In this document: positions 42,491 to 53,659 of the stretch, piece after piece | Layout: the number at the start of each line of letters is the position of its first letter | Position numbering within the stretch: position 1 is the first letter of the stretch | Source of the DNA: Morinoia aosen | Taxonomy: Eukaryota; Arthropoda; Malacostraca; Amphipoda; Talitridae | Direction of reading: 5' to 3' | Length of the DNA stretch: 64,000 bases | Assembly: GCA_030386875.1 (NCBI GenBank) | Contig: JASJYW010000026.1 | Span: forward strand, 15,270,246 to 15,334,245 | Program-made: the position numbers and the translations under genes | The notes under the pieces: generated by a model | The model's database searches: none | What the model saw: the letters and a program-made list of their open reading frames with translations, nothing else | Told to the model about the DNA's origin: nothing

Positions 42491-45002
42491 ATGATTTTTA
42501 TTGTGACCCTTGTGTTTCTTTTTATACTAAAAATTAGGTTTCCTGCCAATCGTCCAATTTCTGATATTTTACGTCATAGATATGGCCAAGATGGACTTTT
42601 GTGGTTTCGAAAATTTGAGCAGTGTTCACGAAAACTGGCGAAAACTAAGCAGGATCTACACTATCTGGTGTGCTGCAAGGCGTACCAAGTCGTGCCAAAA
42701 TTTCTAGCCTTTAAGCTATATAAGCAATATCTGCAACAAACTGAAGCATACCGGAAGTTTCAGGAGCAGCTACTCGACCAGGAAATCCGACAGAAGGAGC
42801 GCAGACTTCAACAACTGGAAGCCCAACTGTTGTCTATTCAAAATTCTTTGTCAACCGTAGTCAGTACATTAGATTTTTCAAGTCTTAAACTGTTTGTACA
42901 GCGTAAAACCGTTAAATATATTGATACTGTGAAGCAGACTCACGAAAGGAAATTGTCCCAGTTAGGTGTAAAATCCGCACTCTCTTCATGTAACCCTGAT
43001 GATGTAATTTTCAATTTTTCAAATCGTACTTTGTCGCGCAGAGAAAGATTTTTATTGTCATTTGGTTTATATTTCAATCTACCAGTGAGAAAGTTAAATT
43101 TTTTTAAATATTTTTTGTCCATTGAGAAATTCATCAGAGTGCTGAAATCGTGTGCTATTGTAGAAAACGGAAATTTTGACTTAGTTGCAAATTTGGTCAA
43201 ACAGAAGGCATCCGCTGCATTTTATGGTTTTAGAGCGAATAGAGTTTTTTCTCCAATTTTTAGTAGGGCTGATATTGCCACGCTAAAAAACTTAGGTTCG
43301 GATGAATCCATTGTCGTATGTTCGCCGGATAAAGGTAGAGGCGTAGTACTATTGAATAAAATGGATTATGTGCAAAAAATGATGAATATATTGTCCGATG
43401 GAACTAAATTTCAACTTATGCCTAACTTAGATCCGTTAAATACAGTGGTGAGACTTGAAGATAAAATTAATAGATTCTTGAACAAAATTAAACGCTTGGG
43501 CACAATCTCCGAGACTACTTATAAACAATTGTATGCCTCTGGCTCATCTCCTGGAATTCTGTACGGTCTGGCCAAAGTTCATAAAAATAATGTTCCTTTA
43601 CGTCCAATTCTTGCAGCTTTCAATACCTCTATGTTCAAATTAGCAAAATATCTCATTCCTTTCATTGACTCGTATTCTACCAATCAATATACAGTAAAGA
43701 ATTCATATACGTTCTTCAATGATATTGTGAAATTTCCTTGCAAATCTAACCATTTCATGGCGAGCTTCGACGTTGAATCTTTGTATACAAACATCCCAGT
43801 CGTAGAAACTCTGCAATTGTTGTGCAATAAGTGTTTTTCATCTAGTCAATTATTTTACGGGTTTGATAATGTGAGTTTTATGCATTTCTTGAAACTAGCA
43901 GTTACTGAGACGTATTTCTTTTTTAATCAAAAACTGTATAAACAAATAGATGGCTTATCGATGGGCAACCCGATCGCGCCTACTCTTGCTAACATTTTTT
44001 TATGCAATATGGAACAAAAGTACCTTGAGGAATGCCCTGATTTTTTTAAACCTGTGTTTTACAAAAGATACTTGGATGACACATTTGTAATCTTTGAAGA
44101 TGAATCCCATGCTCCGTTATTTCTAAATCATATCAATAAGTATCATTCGAATATCAATTTTACTATGGAACCTGAACAAAACAATAGATTACCTTTTTTA
44201 GATCTCAATATCAGTAGAACAGAGCAGGGTTTCGTTTCCAGTGTATACCGCAAACCAACTTTTACTGGGTTAGGCTGCAGTTTCTTCAGTTTCTGTCACT
44301 TCCGCTATAAACTTAATTCAATACGGACCCTTCTCCATCGTGCATATAACCTATCCTCCTCATACTCCAACTTTTCTTCCGAATTAGATTTTTTAAAATC
44401 TTTTTTTTTCTGACAACGGCTATCCACACGGTTTATTTGACAGGCTTGTCCGTGATTTTTTATGTAATATATTTTCTCGTCCGAAACAAACCTTGTGCAC
44501 AGTAAGTAAATGTAAGGTGTACATATCTCTTCCTTACATAGGCCCCTCATCTGAAGAAATGATTAGGTATTTCAGGAAATTACTATCTAAATTTTACCCC
44601 CAGATTGACTTTATTTTTGCTTTAAAGAATGACTTCCAGATTAAAAAATTCTTTAGGTATAAAGACAGGCTGCCCTCTGAATTGCTTTCGAATATTGTCT
44701 ATAAATTTACGTGCGGAACTTGCCAGAGTTCTTATATCGGAAGCACTCAGAAACAGTCGAAGATCAGATTTTTTCAACACATAGGCCGTTCCTTCAGAAC
44801 AAACCGGCCTCTAGCATCCTTGCCGCATTCTCCTCCCAGACATCATTGTGAACAGACCAATCATTCGTTCTCTATAGATAATTTTGAAATCATAGGATCA
44901 GCTCAGGAGTCAGATATTAGAATTTTAGAATCCCTTTATATAACCAAACATAGACCGCAGCTCAACACCGATCAAATTGCCGTGCCCCTGTACACCCAAT
45001 GA
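42491..45002 (+). pseudogene. PLE RT / GIY-YIG copy with 1-nt insertion in a T run
   Basis: Second full plus-strand unit. One extra T in the run at 44401-44410 shifts the frame at about residue 640, so the frame from 42491 ends at 44413 after 640 codons. All RT motifs through VYRKPT are retained, but the endonuclease falls in another frame (to the stop at 45002). It also has D152E just after the coiled coil. Because the break falls in a homopolymer it may be a sequencing error. If real, it makes an RT-only protein. Confidence 0.88.
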
Positions 45003-45193
45003 TTTAGTTTAGTTTTCGTTTTTTTTTATATATATTTTTTAACAAGGACCCATGTAAATTTCCTATGAAGTGTTACAAGTGTTTTTTTTTAATACTTTGT
45101 AATTTTGAGTGTATAAAAAAATTTTTGTCCTTTTGTTTCAGAAGCATTCATTGAAAATGAAAAGTCGAAACCAGCTGGTCTGAGTGCAAATAG

Positions 45194-47704
45194 ATGATTT
45201 TTATTGTGACCCTTGTGTTTCTTTTTATACTAAAAATTAGGTTTCCTGCCAATCGTCCAATTTCTGATATTTTACGTCATAGATATGGCCAAGATGGACT
45301 TTTGTGGTTTCGAAAATTTGAGCAGTGTTCACGAAAACTGGCGAAAACTAAGCAGGATCTACACTATCTGGTGTGCTGCAAGGCGTACCAAGTCGTGCCA
45401 AAATTTCTAGCCTTTAAGCTATATAAGCAATATCTGCAACAAACTGAAGCATACCGGAAGTTTCAGGAGCAGCTACTCGACCAGGAAATCCGACAGAAGG
45501 AGCGCAGACTTCAACAACTGGAAGCCCAACTGTTGTCTATTCAAAATTCTTTGTCAACCGTAGTCAGTACATTAGATTTTTCAAGTCTTAAACTGTTTGT
45601 ACAGCGTAAAACCGTTAAATATATTGATACTGTGAAGCAGACTCACGATAGGAAATTGTCCCAGTTAGGTGTAAAATCCGCACTCTCTTCATGTAACCCT
45701 GATGATGTAATTTTCAATTTTTCAAATCGTACTTTGTCGCGCAGAGAAAGATTTTTATTGTCATTTGGTTTATATTTCAATCTACCAGTGAGAAAGTTAA
45801 ATTTTTTTAAATATTTTTTGTCCATTGAGAAATTCATCAGAGTGCTGAAATCGTGTGCTATTGTAGAAAACGGAAATTTTGACTTAGTTGCAAATTTGGT
45901 CAAACAGAAGGCATCCGCTGCATTTTATGGTTTTAGAGCGAATAGAGTTTTTTCTCCAATTTTTAGTAGGGCTGATATTGCCACGCTAAAAAACTTAGGT
46001 TCGGATGAATCCATTGTCGTATGTTCGCCGGATAAAGGTAGAGGCGTAGTACTATTGAATAAAATGGATTATGTGCAAAAAATGATGAATATATTGTCCG
46101 ATGGAACTAAATTTCAACTTATGCCTAACTTAGATCCGTTAAATACAGTGGTGAGACTTGAAGATAAAATTAATAGATTCTTGAACAAAATTAAACGCTT
46201 GGGCACAATCTCCGAGACTACTTATAAACAATTGTATGCCTCTGGCTCATCTCCTGGAATTCTGTACGGTCTGGCCAAAGTTCATAAAAATAATGTTCCT
46301 TTACGTCCAATTCTTGCAGCTTTCAATACCTCTATGTTCAAATTAGCAAAATATCTCATTCCTTTCATTGACTCGTATTCTACCAATCAATATACAGTAA
46401 AGAATTCATATACGTTCTTCAATGATATTGTGAAATTTCCTTGCAAATCTAACCATTTCATGGCGAGCTTCGACGTTGAATCTTTGTATACAAACATCCT
46501 AGTCGTAGAAACTCTGCAATTGTTGTGCAATAAGTGTTTTTCATCTAGTCAATTATTTTACGGGTTTGATAATGTGAGTTTTATGCATTTCTTGAAACTA
46601 GCAGTTACTGAGACGTATTTCTTTTTTAATCAAAAACTGTATAAACAAATAGATGGCTTATCGATGGGCAACCCGATCGCGCCTACTCTTGCTAACATTT
46701 TTTTATGCAATATGGAACAAAAGTACCTTGAGGAATGCCCTGATTTTTTTAAACCTGTGTTTTACAAAAGATACTTGGATGACACATTTGTAATCTTTGA
46801 AGATGAATCCCATGCTCCGTTATTTCTAAATCATATCAATAAGTATCATTCGAATATCAATTTTACTATGGAACCTGAACAAAACAATAGATTACCTTTT
46901 TTAGATCTCAATATCAGTAGAACAGAGCAGGGTTTCGTTTCCAGTGTATACCGCAAACCAACTTTTACTGGGTTAGGCTGCAGTTTCTTCAGTTTCTGTC
47001 ACTTCCGCTATAAACTTAATTCAATACGGACCCTTCTCCATCGTGCATATAACCTATCCTCCTCATACTCCAACTTTTCTTCCGAATTAGATTTTTTAAA
47101 ATCTTTTTTTTCTGACAACGGCTATCCACACGGTTTATTTGACAGGCTTGTCCGTGATTTTTTATGTAATATATTTTCTCGTCCGAAACAAACCTTGTGC
47201 ACAGTAAGTAAATGTAAGGTGTACATATCTCTTCCTTACATAGGCCCCTCATCTGAAGAAATGATTAGGTATTTCAGGAAATTACTATCTAAATTTTACC
47301 CCCAGATTGACTTTATTTTTGCTTTAAAGAATGACTTCCAGATTAAAAAATTCTTTAGGTATAAAGACAGGCTGCCCTCTGAATTGCTTTCGAATATTGT
47401 CTATAAATTTACGTGCGGAACTTGCCAGAGTTCTTATATCGGAAGCACTCAGAAACAGTCGAAGATCAGATTTTTTCAACACATAGGCCGTTCCTTCAGA
47501 ACAAACCGGCCTCTAGCATCCTTGCCGCATTCTCCTCCCAGACATCATTGTGAACAGACCAATCATTCGTTCTCTATAGATAATTTTGAAATCATAGGAT
47601 CAGCTCAGGAGTCAGATATTAGAATTTTAGAATCCCTTTATATAACCAAACATAGACCGCAGCTCAACACCGATCAAATTGCCGTGCCCCTGTACACCCA
47701 ATGA
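45194..47704 (+). CDS. PLE RT / GIY-YIG endonuclease (ORF intact, P436L in motif A)
   Basis: Third full plus-strand unit and the last PLE ORF, 836 aa. It has one private change, P436L, at the end of motif A (TNIL instead of TNIP), nine residues after the catalytic D427. The proline is part of the FDVxSLYTNIP signature of PLE RTs, so activity may be reduced. The 61-nt tail after the stop ends at 47765. Confidence 0.92.
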   Translation: MIFIVTLVFLFILKIRFPANRPISDILRHRYGQDGLLWFRKFEQCSRKLAKTKQDLHYLVCCKAYQVVPKFLAFKLYKQYLQQTEAYRKFQEQLLDQEIRQKERRLQQLEAQLLSIQNSLSTVVSTLDFSSLKLFVQRKTVKYIDTVKQTHDRKLSQLGVKSALSSCNPDDVIFNFSNRTLSRRERFLLSFGLYFNLPVRKLNFFKYFLSIEKFIRVLKSCAIVENGNFDLVANLVKQKASAAFYGFRANRVFSPIFSRADIATLKNLGSDESIVVCSPDKGRGVVLLNKMDYVQKMMNILSDGTKFQLMPNLDPLNTVVRLEDKINRFLNKIKRLGTISETTYKQLYASGSSPGILYGLAKVHKNNVPLRPILAAFNTSMFKLAKYLIPFIDSYSTNQYTVKNSYTFFNDIVKFPCKSNHFMASFDVESLYTNILVVETLQLLCNKCFSSSQLFYGFDNVSFMHFLKLAVTETYFFFNQKLYKQIDGLSMGNPIAPTLANIFLCNMEQKYLEECPDFFKPVFYKRYLDDTFVIFEDESHAPLFLNHINKYHSNINFTMEPEQNNRLPFLDLNISRTEQGFVSSVYRKPTFTGLGCSFFSFCHFRYKLNSIRTLLHRAYNLSSSYSNFSSELDFLKSFFSDNGYPHGLFDRLVRDFLCNIFSRPKQTLCTVSKCKVYISLPYIGPSSEEMIRYFRKLLSKFYPQIDFIFALKNDFQIKKFFRYKDRLPSELLSNIVYKFTCGTCQSSYIGSTQKQSKIRFFQHIGRSFRTNRPLASLPHSPPRHHCEQTNHSFSIDNFEIIGSAQESDIRILESLYITKHRPQLNTDQIAVPLYTQ

Positions 47705-47765
47705 TTTAGTTTAGTTTTCGTTTTTTTTTTTATATATATTTTTTAACAAGGACCCATGTAAATTT

Positions 47766-48780
47766 AATATATTTTTAATTCTCGAAATCACACTGCATTT
47801 CTCAGTACATATTTCATCACTATTACATCATTTCAATGCATTGTGCTACTTTTACATCATCTTTTAACTAATTCCTGTCATCTTAATACAGCGAATTGTT
47901 ATTTCAATAATTGATCCTTTGATCAGTAGTACTTCCTCGAAATCAAAATGCAATGATTCTCTTGCAAACAATTTTCCTCTTACTCTCTAACTGCTTGAAC
48001 GTTGAGTTTTACAAAGGTCTTCAGCATTACCTTTGGGCAAATTGGAAACGCACCTCCCCCTGCAGCATCCCATCAGACGCAACTAGCAAAAAAACTCAAA
48101 TATGATCTTTAAAAATGACACAATAAATGTCCAAAAAATAGTCACCCAAAAATGACCTTTCTGCCCGCAAACAAACAGGGATACTTTTAAAGAGCATTTT
48201 GCAACTGACCGCCTCGCTCAAATTACAGGGAGCATTACATGACCTAACTGTTGCACTGGCTACAGGAGGCATTTAAGGATACTTATGTCTCTTTCGCCAA
48301 CATATCATCGCTAGAAAAATATTCGTGGCAGTCATTGTACTCACTACAGGAGCGCTGGTTACCGAAATTTCAGGCATAGTTACGTTACTAGTTTGATGTT
48401 TAGGTATTACAAATTACCTTACTGCTCAACTGAGCTTAATGATTGCTCAAGCGAAAATTAATTGAGGCTGCAATACAAATACAATACAAAATTAGTGTTT
48501 CAGGCTACAATACAAAATTACTTGAAACACTTATAGCAACACTTCGAGAAAATAGTGCCACTCACATTAAAAACAGCTCTCATAACATCTTAAAAACAGC
48601 TCATGTCTAGGGGTTATTGAACACACTGCTTGCACTCTGCAAATGCAAAAAAACTGCCTGGCAAAAACTCTACTTCTGCTGACGAGCGCTTTTACGCGGC
48701 TCGGCCGATGAATGTATGAAGGGAGGCGCACTGCACGCTGTCTGCCTCACGCTCAATAAATATCTAGGCTGCAACGGAAC
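47766..48780. other. Unrecognised AT-rich DNA between the PLE array and the LTR-element leader
   Basis: I recognise no coding region, RNA gene or known repeat here, and there are no long open frames on either strand. Short local repeats are present, such as caatacaaaatta twice at about 48483-48525 and tacagg-containing words near 48220-48350. By position on the minus strand it would be internal sequence of the LTR retrotransposon whose 5' LTR is at 49308-49474, interrupted on the left by the PLE array at 47765. That relationship is inferred from order only. Confidence 0.5.
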
Positions 48781-49290
48781 TGTAACAATTATAAATATTT
48801 ATTGTTGCTGCGTTACTTATCTTAAATTGTAGTTTTAGTTGTCGTTGTTGTCGAACGATGTCGCGGTCTCTGCAGTCGTTGGAAGCGATGCACCGTTACT
48901 GCTTCGTCCGTAGCACGAAAATAACGTAGCTCTAGTCGGTTGACACACCTCGTAGATGTAGTTTAAGATCTGTAGCCGCCCTCTCGCAGATCTCTGAAGC
49001 TCTCTGTAGACGCTGTCCTTATTCTCGATTTCTTGTTGCTCTGACTGTCTCTTCAGATTCTTCTTAGAAGTTATAATTCTTGTCGTCACCAGACGATCTT
49101 CCCGGTAGTTCTCTTAATTTCTCTGTAGTTATCAGTAATCTCCTCCGCCGTGTTGATTTGCTGAAGTCACTGGATCTTCTTCTCAAACTTCTGTACTTCT
49201 CAAACTTCTTCTTCTCAAACTTCTGTACGTCGAATACTATATCTACTTGACTTCCCAAATATATCTTCACGAATTCGAGGGTCCGTCAAC
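48781..49290 (-). other. Putative LTR-element leader / gag-proximal region (open frames without ATG)
   Basis: Two overlapping minus-strand frames lie just inside the primer-binding site: 49064-49270 (68 codons) and 48835-49089 (84 codons, ending in a polar Asn/Asp-rich tail). Both open at GTG rather than ATG, so neither is a convincing gene alone. The first frame is rich in Lys, Arg and Glu and contains an imperfect repeat (FEKK/FEKY) from a thrice-repeated gaagtttgagaag word at 49163-49220. Together they could be the broken start of a gag-like ORF, but I recognise no gag or zinc-knuckle motif. A palindrome ATAAATATTTAT lies near 48790-48801. Confidence 0.3.
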
Positions 49291-49303
49291 TCTCTGGCCA
49301 CCA
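49291..49303 (-). promoter_or_regulatory. Primer-binding-site-like sequence after the LTR
   Basis: On the minus strand, TGGTGGCCAGAGA begins a few bases after the end of the LTR-like repeat. LTR retrotransposons prime minus-strand synthesis from a tRNA 3' end, so the site starts with TGG, complementary to the CCA tail. Position and sequence fit. I cannot assign the tRNA: the implied 3' end would be TCTCTGGCCACCA. Confidence 0.5.
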
Positions 49304-49307
49304 AATA

Positions 49308-49474
49308 TACAGGCAGACAGAGGTTAGAGATAACAATGGAGAAGGGCAGCGTTTACTGGTAGGATGCTGTACAGGTGGGGACGCGAACCAAATGCGCGGG
49401 CCCTAAAGAGCTCACCGCTTATAAGACCTCTGAGGTGCACGGGGGAAGAGGGCATGGATGGCGCTTGGCGCACA
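49308..49474 (-). repeat. LTR-like repeat, copy B (5' LTR position)
   Basis: 167 bp repeated at 63415-63581 in the same orientation, with one difference near the end (TGTA here, TGCA there). On the minus strand it starts TGTG and in the other copy ends TGCA, the usual TG...CA of LTRs. It holds CTTATAAG (49418-49425), a plausible TATA box, and is followed by a primer-binding-site-like sequence, which marks it as a 5' LTR of an element running leftward. Its other side abuts the satellite with no linker. At 167 bp it is short for an LTR but within the known range. No AATAAA is seen inside it. Confidence 0.6.
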
Positions 49475-52400
49475 TGGCGACATAGGCGGAAAGTGCATAT
49501 TTAGCCGATTCCACGGTCGACAGAGCTAAAATGCATGTTTTCGGCCATTCCTAGGCCGAATGCGGTGAAAGTCACGTCGTTTGCTGTTTCCCGTGGCGAC
49601 AGAAGCGGAAAGTGCATATTTAGCCGATTCCACGGTCGACAGAGCTAAAATGCGTGTTTTGGGCCATTCCTTGGCCGAATGCGGTGAAAATCACGTCGTT
49701 TGCTGTTTCCCGTGGCGACATAGGCGGAAAGTGCATATTTAGCCGATTCCACGGTCGACAGAGCTAAAATGCGTGTTTTGGGCCATTCCTCGGCCGAATG
49801 CGGTGAAAATCATGTCGTTTGCTGTTTCCTTTGGCGACATAGGCGGAAAGTGCATTTTTAGCCGTTTCCACGGTCGACAGAGCTAAAATGCGTGTTTTGG
49901 GCCATTCCTAGGCCGAATGCAGTGAAAATCACGTCGTTTGCTGTTTCCCGTGGCGACATAGGCGGAAAGTGCATATTTAGCCGATTCCACGGTCGACAGA
50001 ACTAAAATGCGTGTTTTGGGCCATTCCTAGGCCGAATGCGGTGAAAATCACGTCGTTTGCTGTTTCCCGTGGCGACATAGGTGGAAAGTGCATATTTAGC
50101 CGATTCCACGGTCGACAGAGCTAAAATGCGTGTTTTGAGCCATTCCTAGGCCGAATGCGGTGAAAATCACGTCGTTTGCTGTTTCCCGTGGCGACATAGG
50201 CGGAAAGTGCATATTTAGCCGATTCCACGGTCGACAGGGCTAAAATGCGTGTTTTTGGCCATTCCTAGGCCGAATGCGGTGAAAATCACGTCGTTTGCTG
50301 TTTCCCGTGGCGACATAGGCGGAAAGTGCATATTTAGCCGATTCCACGGTCGGCAGAGCTAAAATGCGTGTTTTGGGCCATTCCTAGGCCGAATGCGGTG
50401 AAAATCACGTCGTTTGCTGTTTCCCGTGGCGACATAGGTGGAAAGTGCATATTTAGCCGATTCCACGGTCGACAGAGCTAAAATGCGTGTTTTGGGCCAT
50501 TCCTAGGCCGAATGCGGTGAAAATCAAGTCGTTTGCTGTTTCCCATGGCGACATAGGCGGAAAGTGCATATTTAGCAGATTCCACGGTCGACAGAGCTAA
50601 AATGCGTGTTTTTGGCCATTCCTAGGCCGAATGCGGTGAAAATCACGTCGTTTGCTGTTTCCCGTGGCGACATAGGCGGAAAGTGCATATTTAGCCGATT
50701 CCACGGTCGACAGAGCTAAAATGCGTGTTTTGGGCCATTCCTAGGCCGAATGCGGTGAAAATCACGTCGTTTGCTGTTTCCCGTTGCGACATAGGCGGAA
50801 AGTGCATATTTAGCCGATTCTACGGTCGACAGAGCTAAAATGCGTGTTTTGGGCCATTCCTAGGCCGAATGCGGTGAAAATCACGTCGTTTGCTGTTTCC
50901 CGTGGCAACATACGCGGAAAGTGCACAATTAGCCGATTCCACGGTCGACAGAGCTAAAATGCGTGTTTTGGGCCATTCCTAGGCCGAATGCGGTGAAAAT
51001 CACGTCGTTTGCTGTTTCCCGTGGCGACATAGGCGGAAAGTGCATATTTAGCCGATATCACGGTCGACAGAGCTAAAATGCGTGTTTTGGGCCATTCCTA
51101 GGCCGAATGCGGTGAAAATCACGTCGTTTGCGGTTTCTCGTGGCGACATAGGCGGAAAGTGCATATTTAGCCGATTCCACGGTCGACAGAGCTAAAATGC
51201 ATGTTTTGGGCCATTCCTAGGACGAATGCGGTGAAAATCACGTCGTTTGCTGTTTCCCGTGGCGACATAGGCGGAAAGTGCATACTTAGCCGATTCCACG
51301 GTCGACAGAGCTAAAATGCGTGTTTTGGGCCATTCCTAGGCCGAATGCGGTGAAAATCACGTCGTTTGCTGTTTCCCGTGGCGACATAAGCGGAAAGTGC
51401 ATATTTAGCCGATTCCACGGTCGACAGAGCTAAAATGCGTGTTTTGGGCCATTCCTAGGCCGAATGCGGTGAAAATCACGTCGTTTGCTGTTTCCCGTGG
51501 CGACATAGGTGGAAAGTGCATATTTAGCCGATTCCACGGTTGACAGAGCTAAAATGCGTGTTTTGGGCCATTCCTAGGCCGAATGCGGTGAAAATCACGT
51601 CGTTTGCTGTCTCCCGTGGCGACATAGGCGGAAAGTGCATATTTAGCCGATTCCACGGTCGACAGGGCTAAAATGCGTGTTTTGGGCCATTCCTTGGCCG
51701 AATGCGGTGAAAATCACGTCGTTTGCGGTTTCCCGTGGCGACGTAGGCGAAAAGTGCAAATTTTGCCGATTCCACGGTCGACAGAGCTAAAATGCGTGTT
51801 TTGGGCCATTCCTAGGCCGAATGCGGTGAAAATCACGTCGTTTGCTGTTTCCCGTGGCGACATAGGCGGAAAGTTCATATTTAGCCGATTCCACGGTCGA
51901 CAGAGCTAAAATGCGTGTTTTGGGCCATTCCTTGGCCGAATGCGGTGAAAATCACGTCGTTTGCGGTTTCCCGTGGCGACATAGGCGAAAAGTGCATATT
52001 TAGCCGATTCCACGGTCGACAGAGCTAAAATGCGTGTTTTGGGCCATTCCTAGGCCGAATGCGGTGAAAATCACGTCGTTTGCTGTTTCCCGTGGCGACA
52101 TAGGCGGAAAGTGCATATTTAGCCGATTCCACGGTCGACAGAGCTAAAATGCGTGTTTTGGGCCATTCCTAGGCCGAATGCGGTGAAAATCACGTTGTTT
52201 GCTGTTTCCCGTGGCGACATAGGCGGAAAGTGCATATTTAGCCGATTCCACGGTCGACACAGCAAAAATGCGTGTTTTGGGCCATTCCTAGGCCGAATGC
52301 GGTGAAAATCACGTCGTTTGCTGTTTCCCGTAGCGACATAGGCGGAAAGTGCATATTTAGCCGATTCCACGGTCGACAGAGCTAAAATGCGTGTTTTGGG

Positions 52401-53659
52401 CCATTCCTAGGCCGAATGCGGTGAAAATCACGTCGTTTGCTGTTTCCCGTGGCGACATAGGTGGAGAGTGCATATTTAGCCGATTCCACGGTTGACAGAG
52501 CTAAAATGCGTGTTTTGTGCCATTCCTAGGCCGAATGCGGTGAAAATCACGTCGTTTGCTGTTTCCCGTGGCGACATAGGCGGAAAGTGCATATTTAGCC
52601 GATTCCTCGGTCGACAGAGCTAAAATGCGTGTTTTGGGCCATTCCTAGGCCGAATGCGGTGAAAATCACGTCGTTTGCTGTTTCCCGTGGCGACATAGGC
52701 GGAAAGTGCATATTTAGCCGTTTCCCACGGTCGACAGAACTAAAATGCGTGTTTTGGGCCATTCCTAGGCCGAATGCGGTGAAAATCACGTCGTTTGCTG
52801 TTTCCCGTGGCGACATAGGCGGAAAGTGCATATTTAGCTGATTCCACGGTCGACAGAGCCAAAATGCATGTTTTTGGCCATTCCTAGGCCGAATGCGGTG
52901 AAAGTCACGTCGTCTGCTGTTTCCCGTGGCGACATAGGCGGAAAGTGCATATTTAGCCGATTCCACGGTCGACAGAGGTAAAATGCGTGTTTTGAGCCAT
53001 TCCTAGGCCGAATGCGGTGAAAATCACGTCGTTTGCTGTCTCCCGTGGCGACATAGGCGGAAAGTGCATATTTAGCCGATTCCACGGTCGACAGAGCTAA
53101 AATGCGTGTTTTTGGCCATTCCTAGGCCGAATGCGGTGAAAATCACGTCGTTTGCTGTTTCCCGTGGCGACATAGGCGGAAAGTGCATATTTAGCCGATT
53201 CCACGGTCGACAGAGCTAAAATGCGTGTTTTGGGCCATTCTTAGGCCGAATGCGGTGAAAATCACGTCGTTTGCTGTTTCCCGTGGCGACGTAGGTGGAA
53301 AGTGCATATTTAGCCGATTCCACGATCGACAGAGCTAAAATGCAAGTTTTGGGCCATTCCTAGGCCGATTGCGGTGAAAATCACGTCGTTTGCTGTTTCC
53401 CATGGCGACATAGGCGGAAAGTGCATATTTAGCCGATTCCACGGTCGACAGAGCTAAAATGCGTGTTTTTTGGCCATTCCTTGGCCGAATGCGGTGAAAA
53501 TCACGTCGTTTGCTGTTTCCCCTCGCGAATGTCATTGGCGGAAAGTGCATATTTAGCCGTTTCCACGGTCGACAGGGCTAAAATGCGTGTTTTTGGCCAT
53601 TCCTAGGCCAAATGCGGTGAAAATCACGTCGTTTGCTGTTTCCTGTGGCGACATAGGCG

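Larger units (their letters stand above)
39231..47765 (+). mobile_element. Head-to-tail tandem array of PLE units (plus strand)
   Basis: The same PLE as on the left, in the opposite orientation: a truncated copy, three full units (ATGs at 39777, 42491 and 45194) and a final 3' tail. Spacers are 191, 203 and 191 bp. The last unit ends at 47765, 61 nt after its stop codon, where the unit sequence stops at ...catgtaaattt and unrelated DNA starts. With the left array this forms a head-to-head arrangement: 5' ends face each other across 39.06-39.23 kb, and 3' ends face outward. Confidence 0.92.

Noticed and set aside
1-47765. Telomere-attached PLE array (Athena/terminon type)
   Set aside because: Those PLEs lack the GIY-YIG endonuclease and lie next to telomeric repeats; here the endonuclease is present and no telomeric repeats are visible.
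48835-49270. Two minus-strand frames as real gag genes
   Set aside because: Both begin at GTG, are short and overlap out of frame, with no gag, protease or zinc-knuckle motif. Kept only as a low-confidence leader region.
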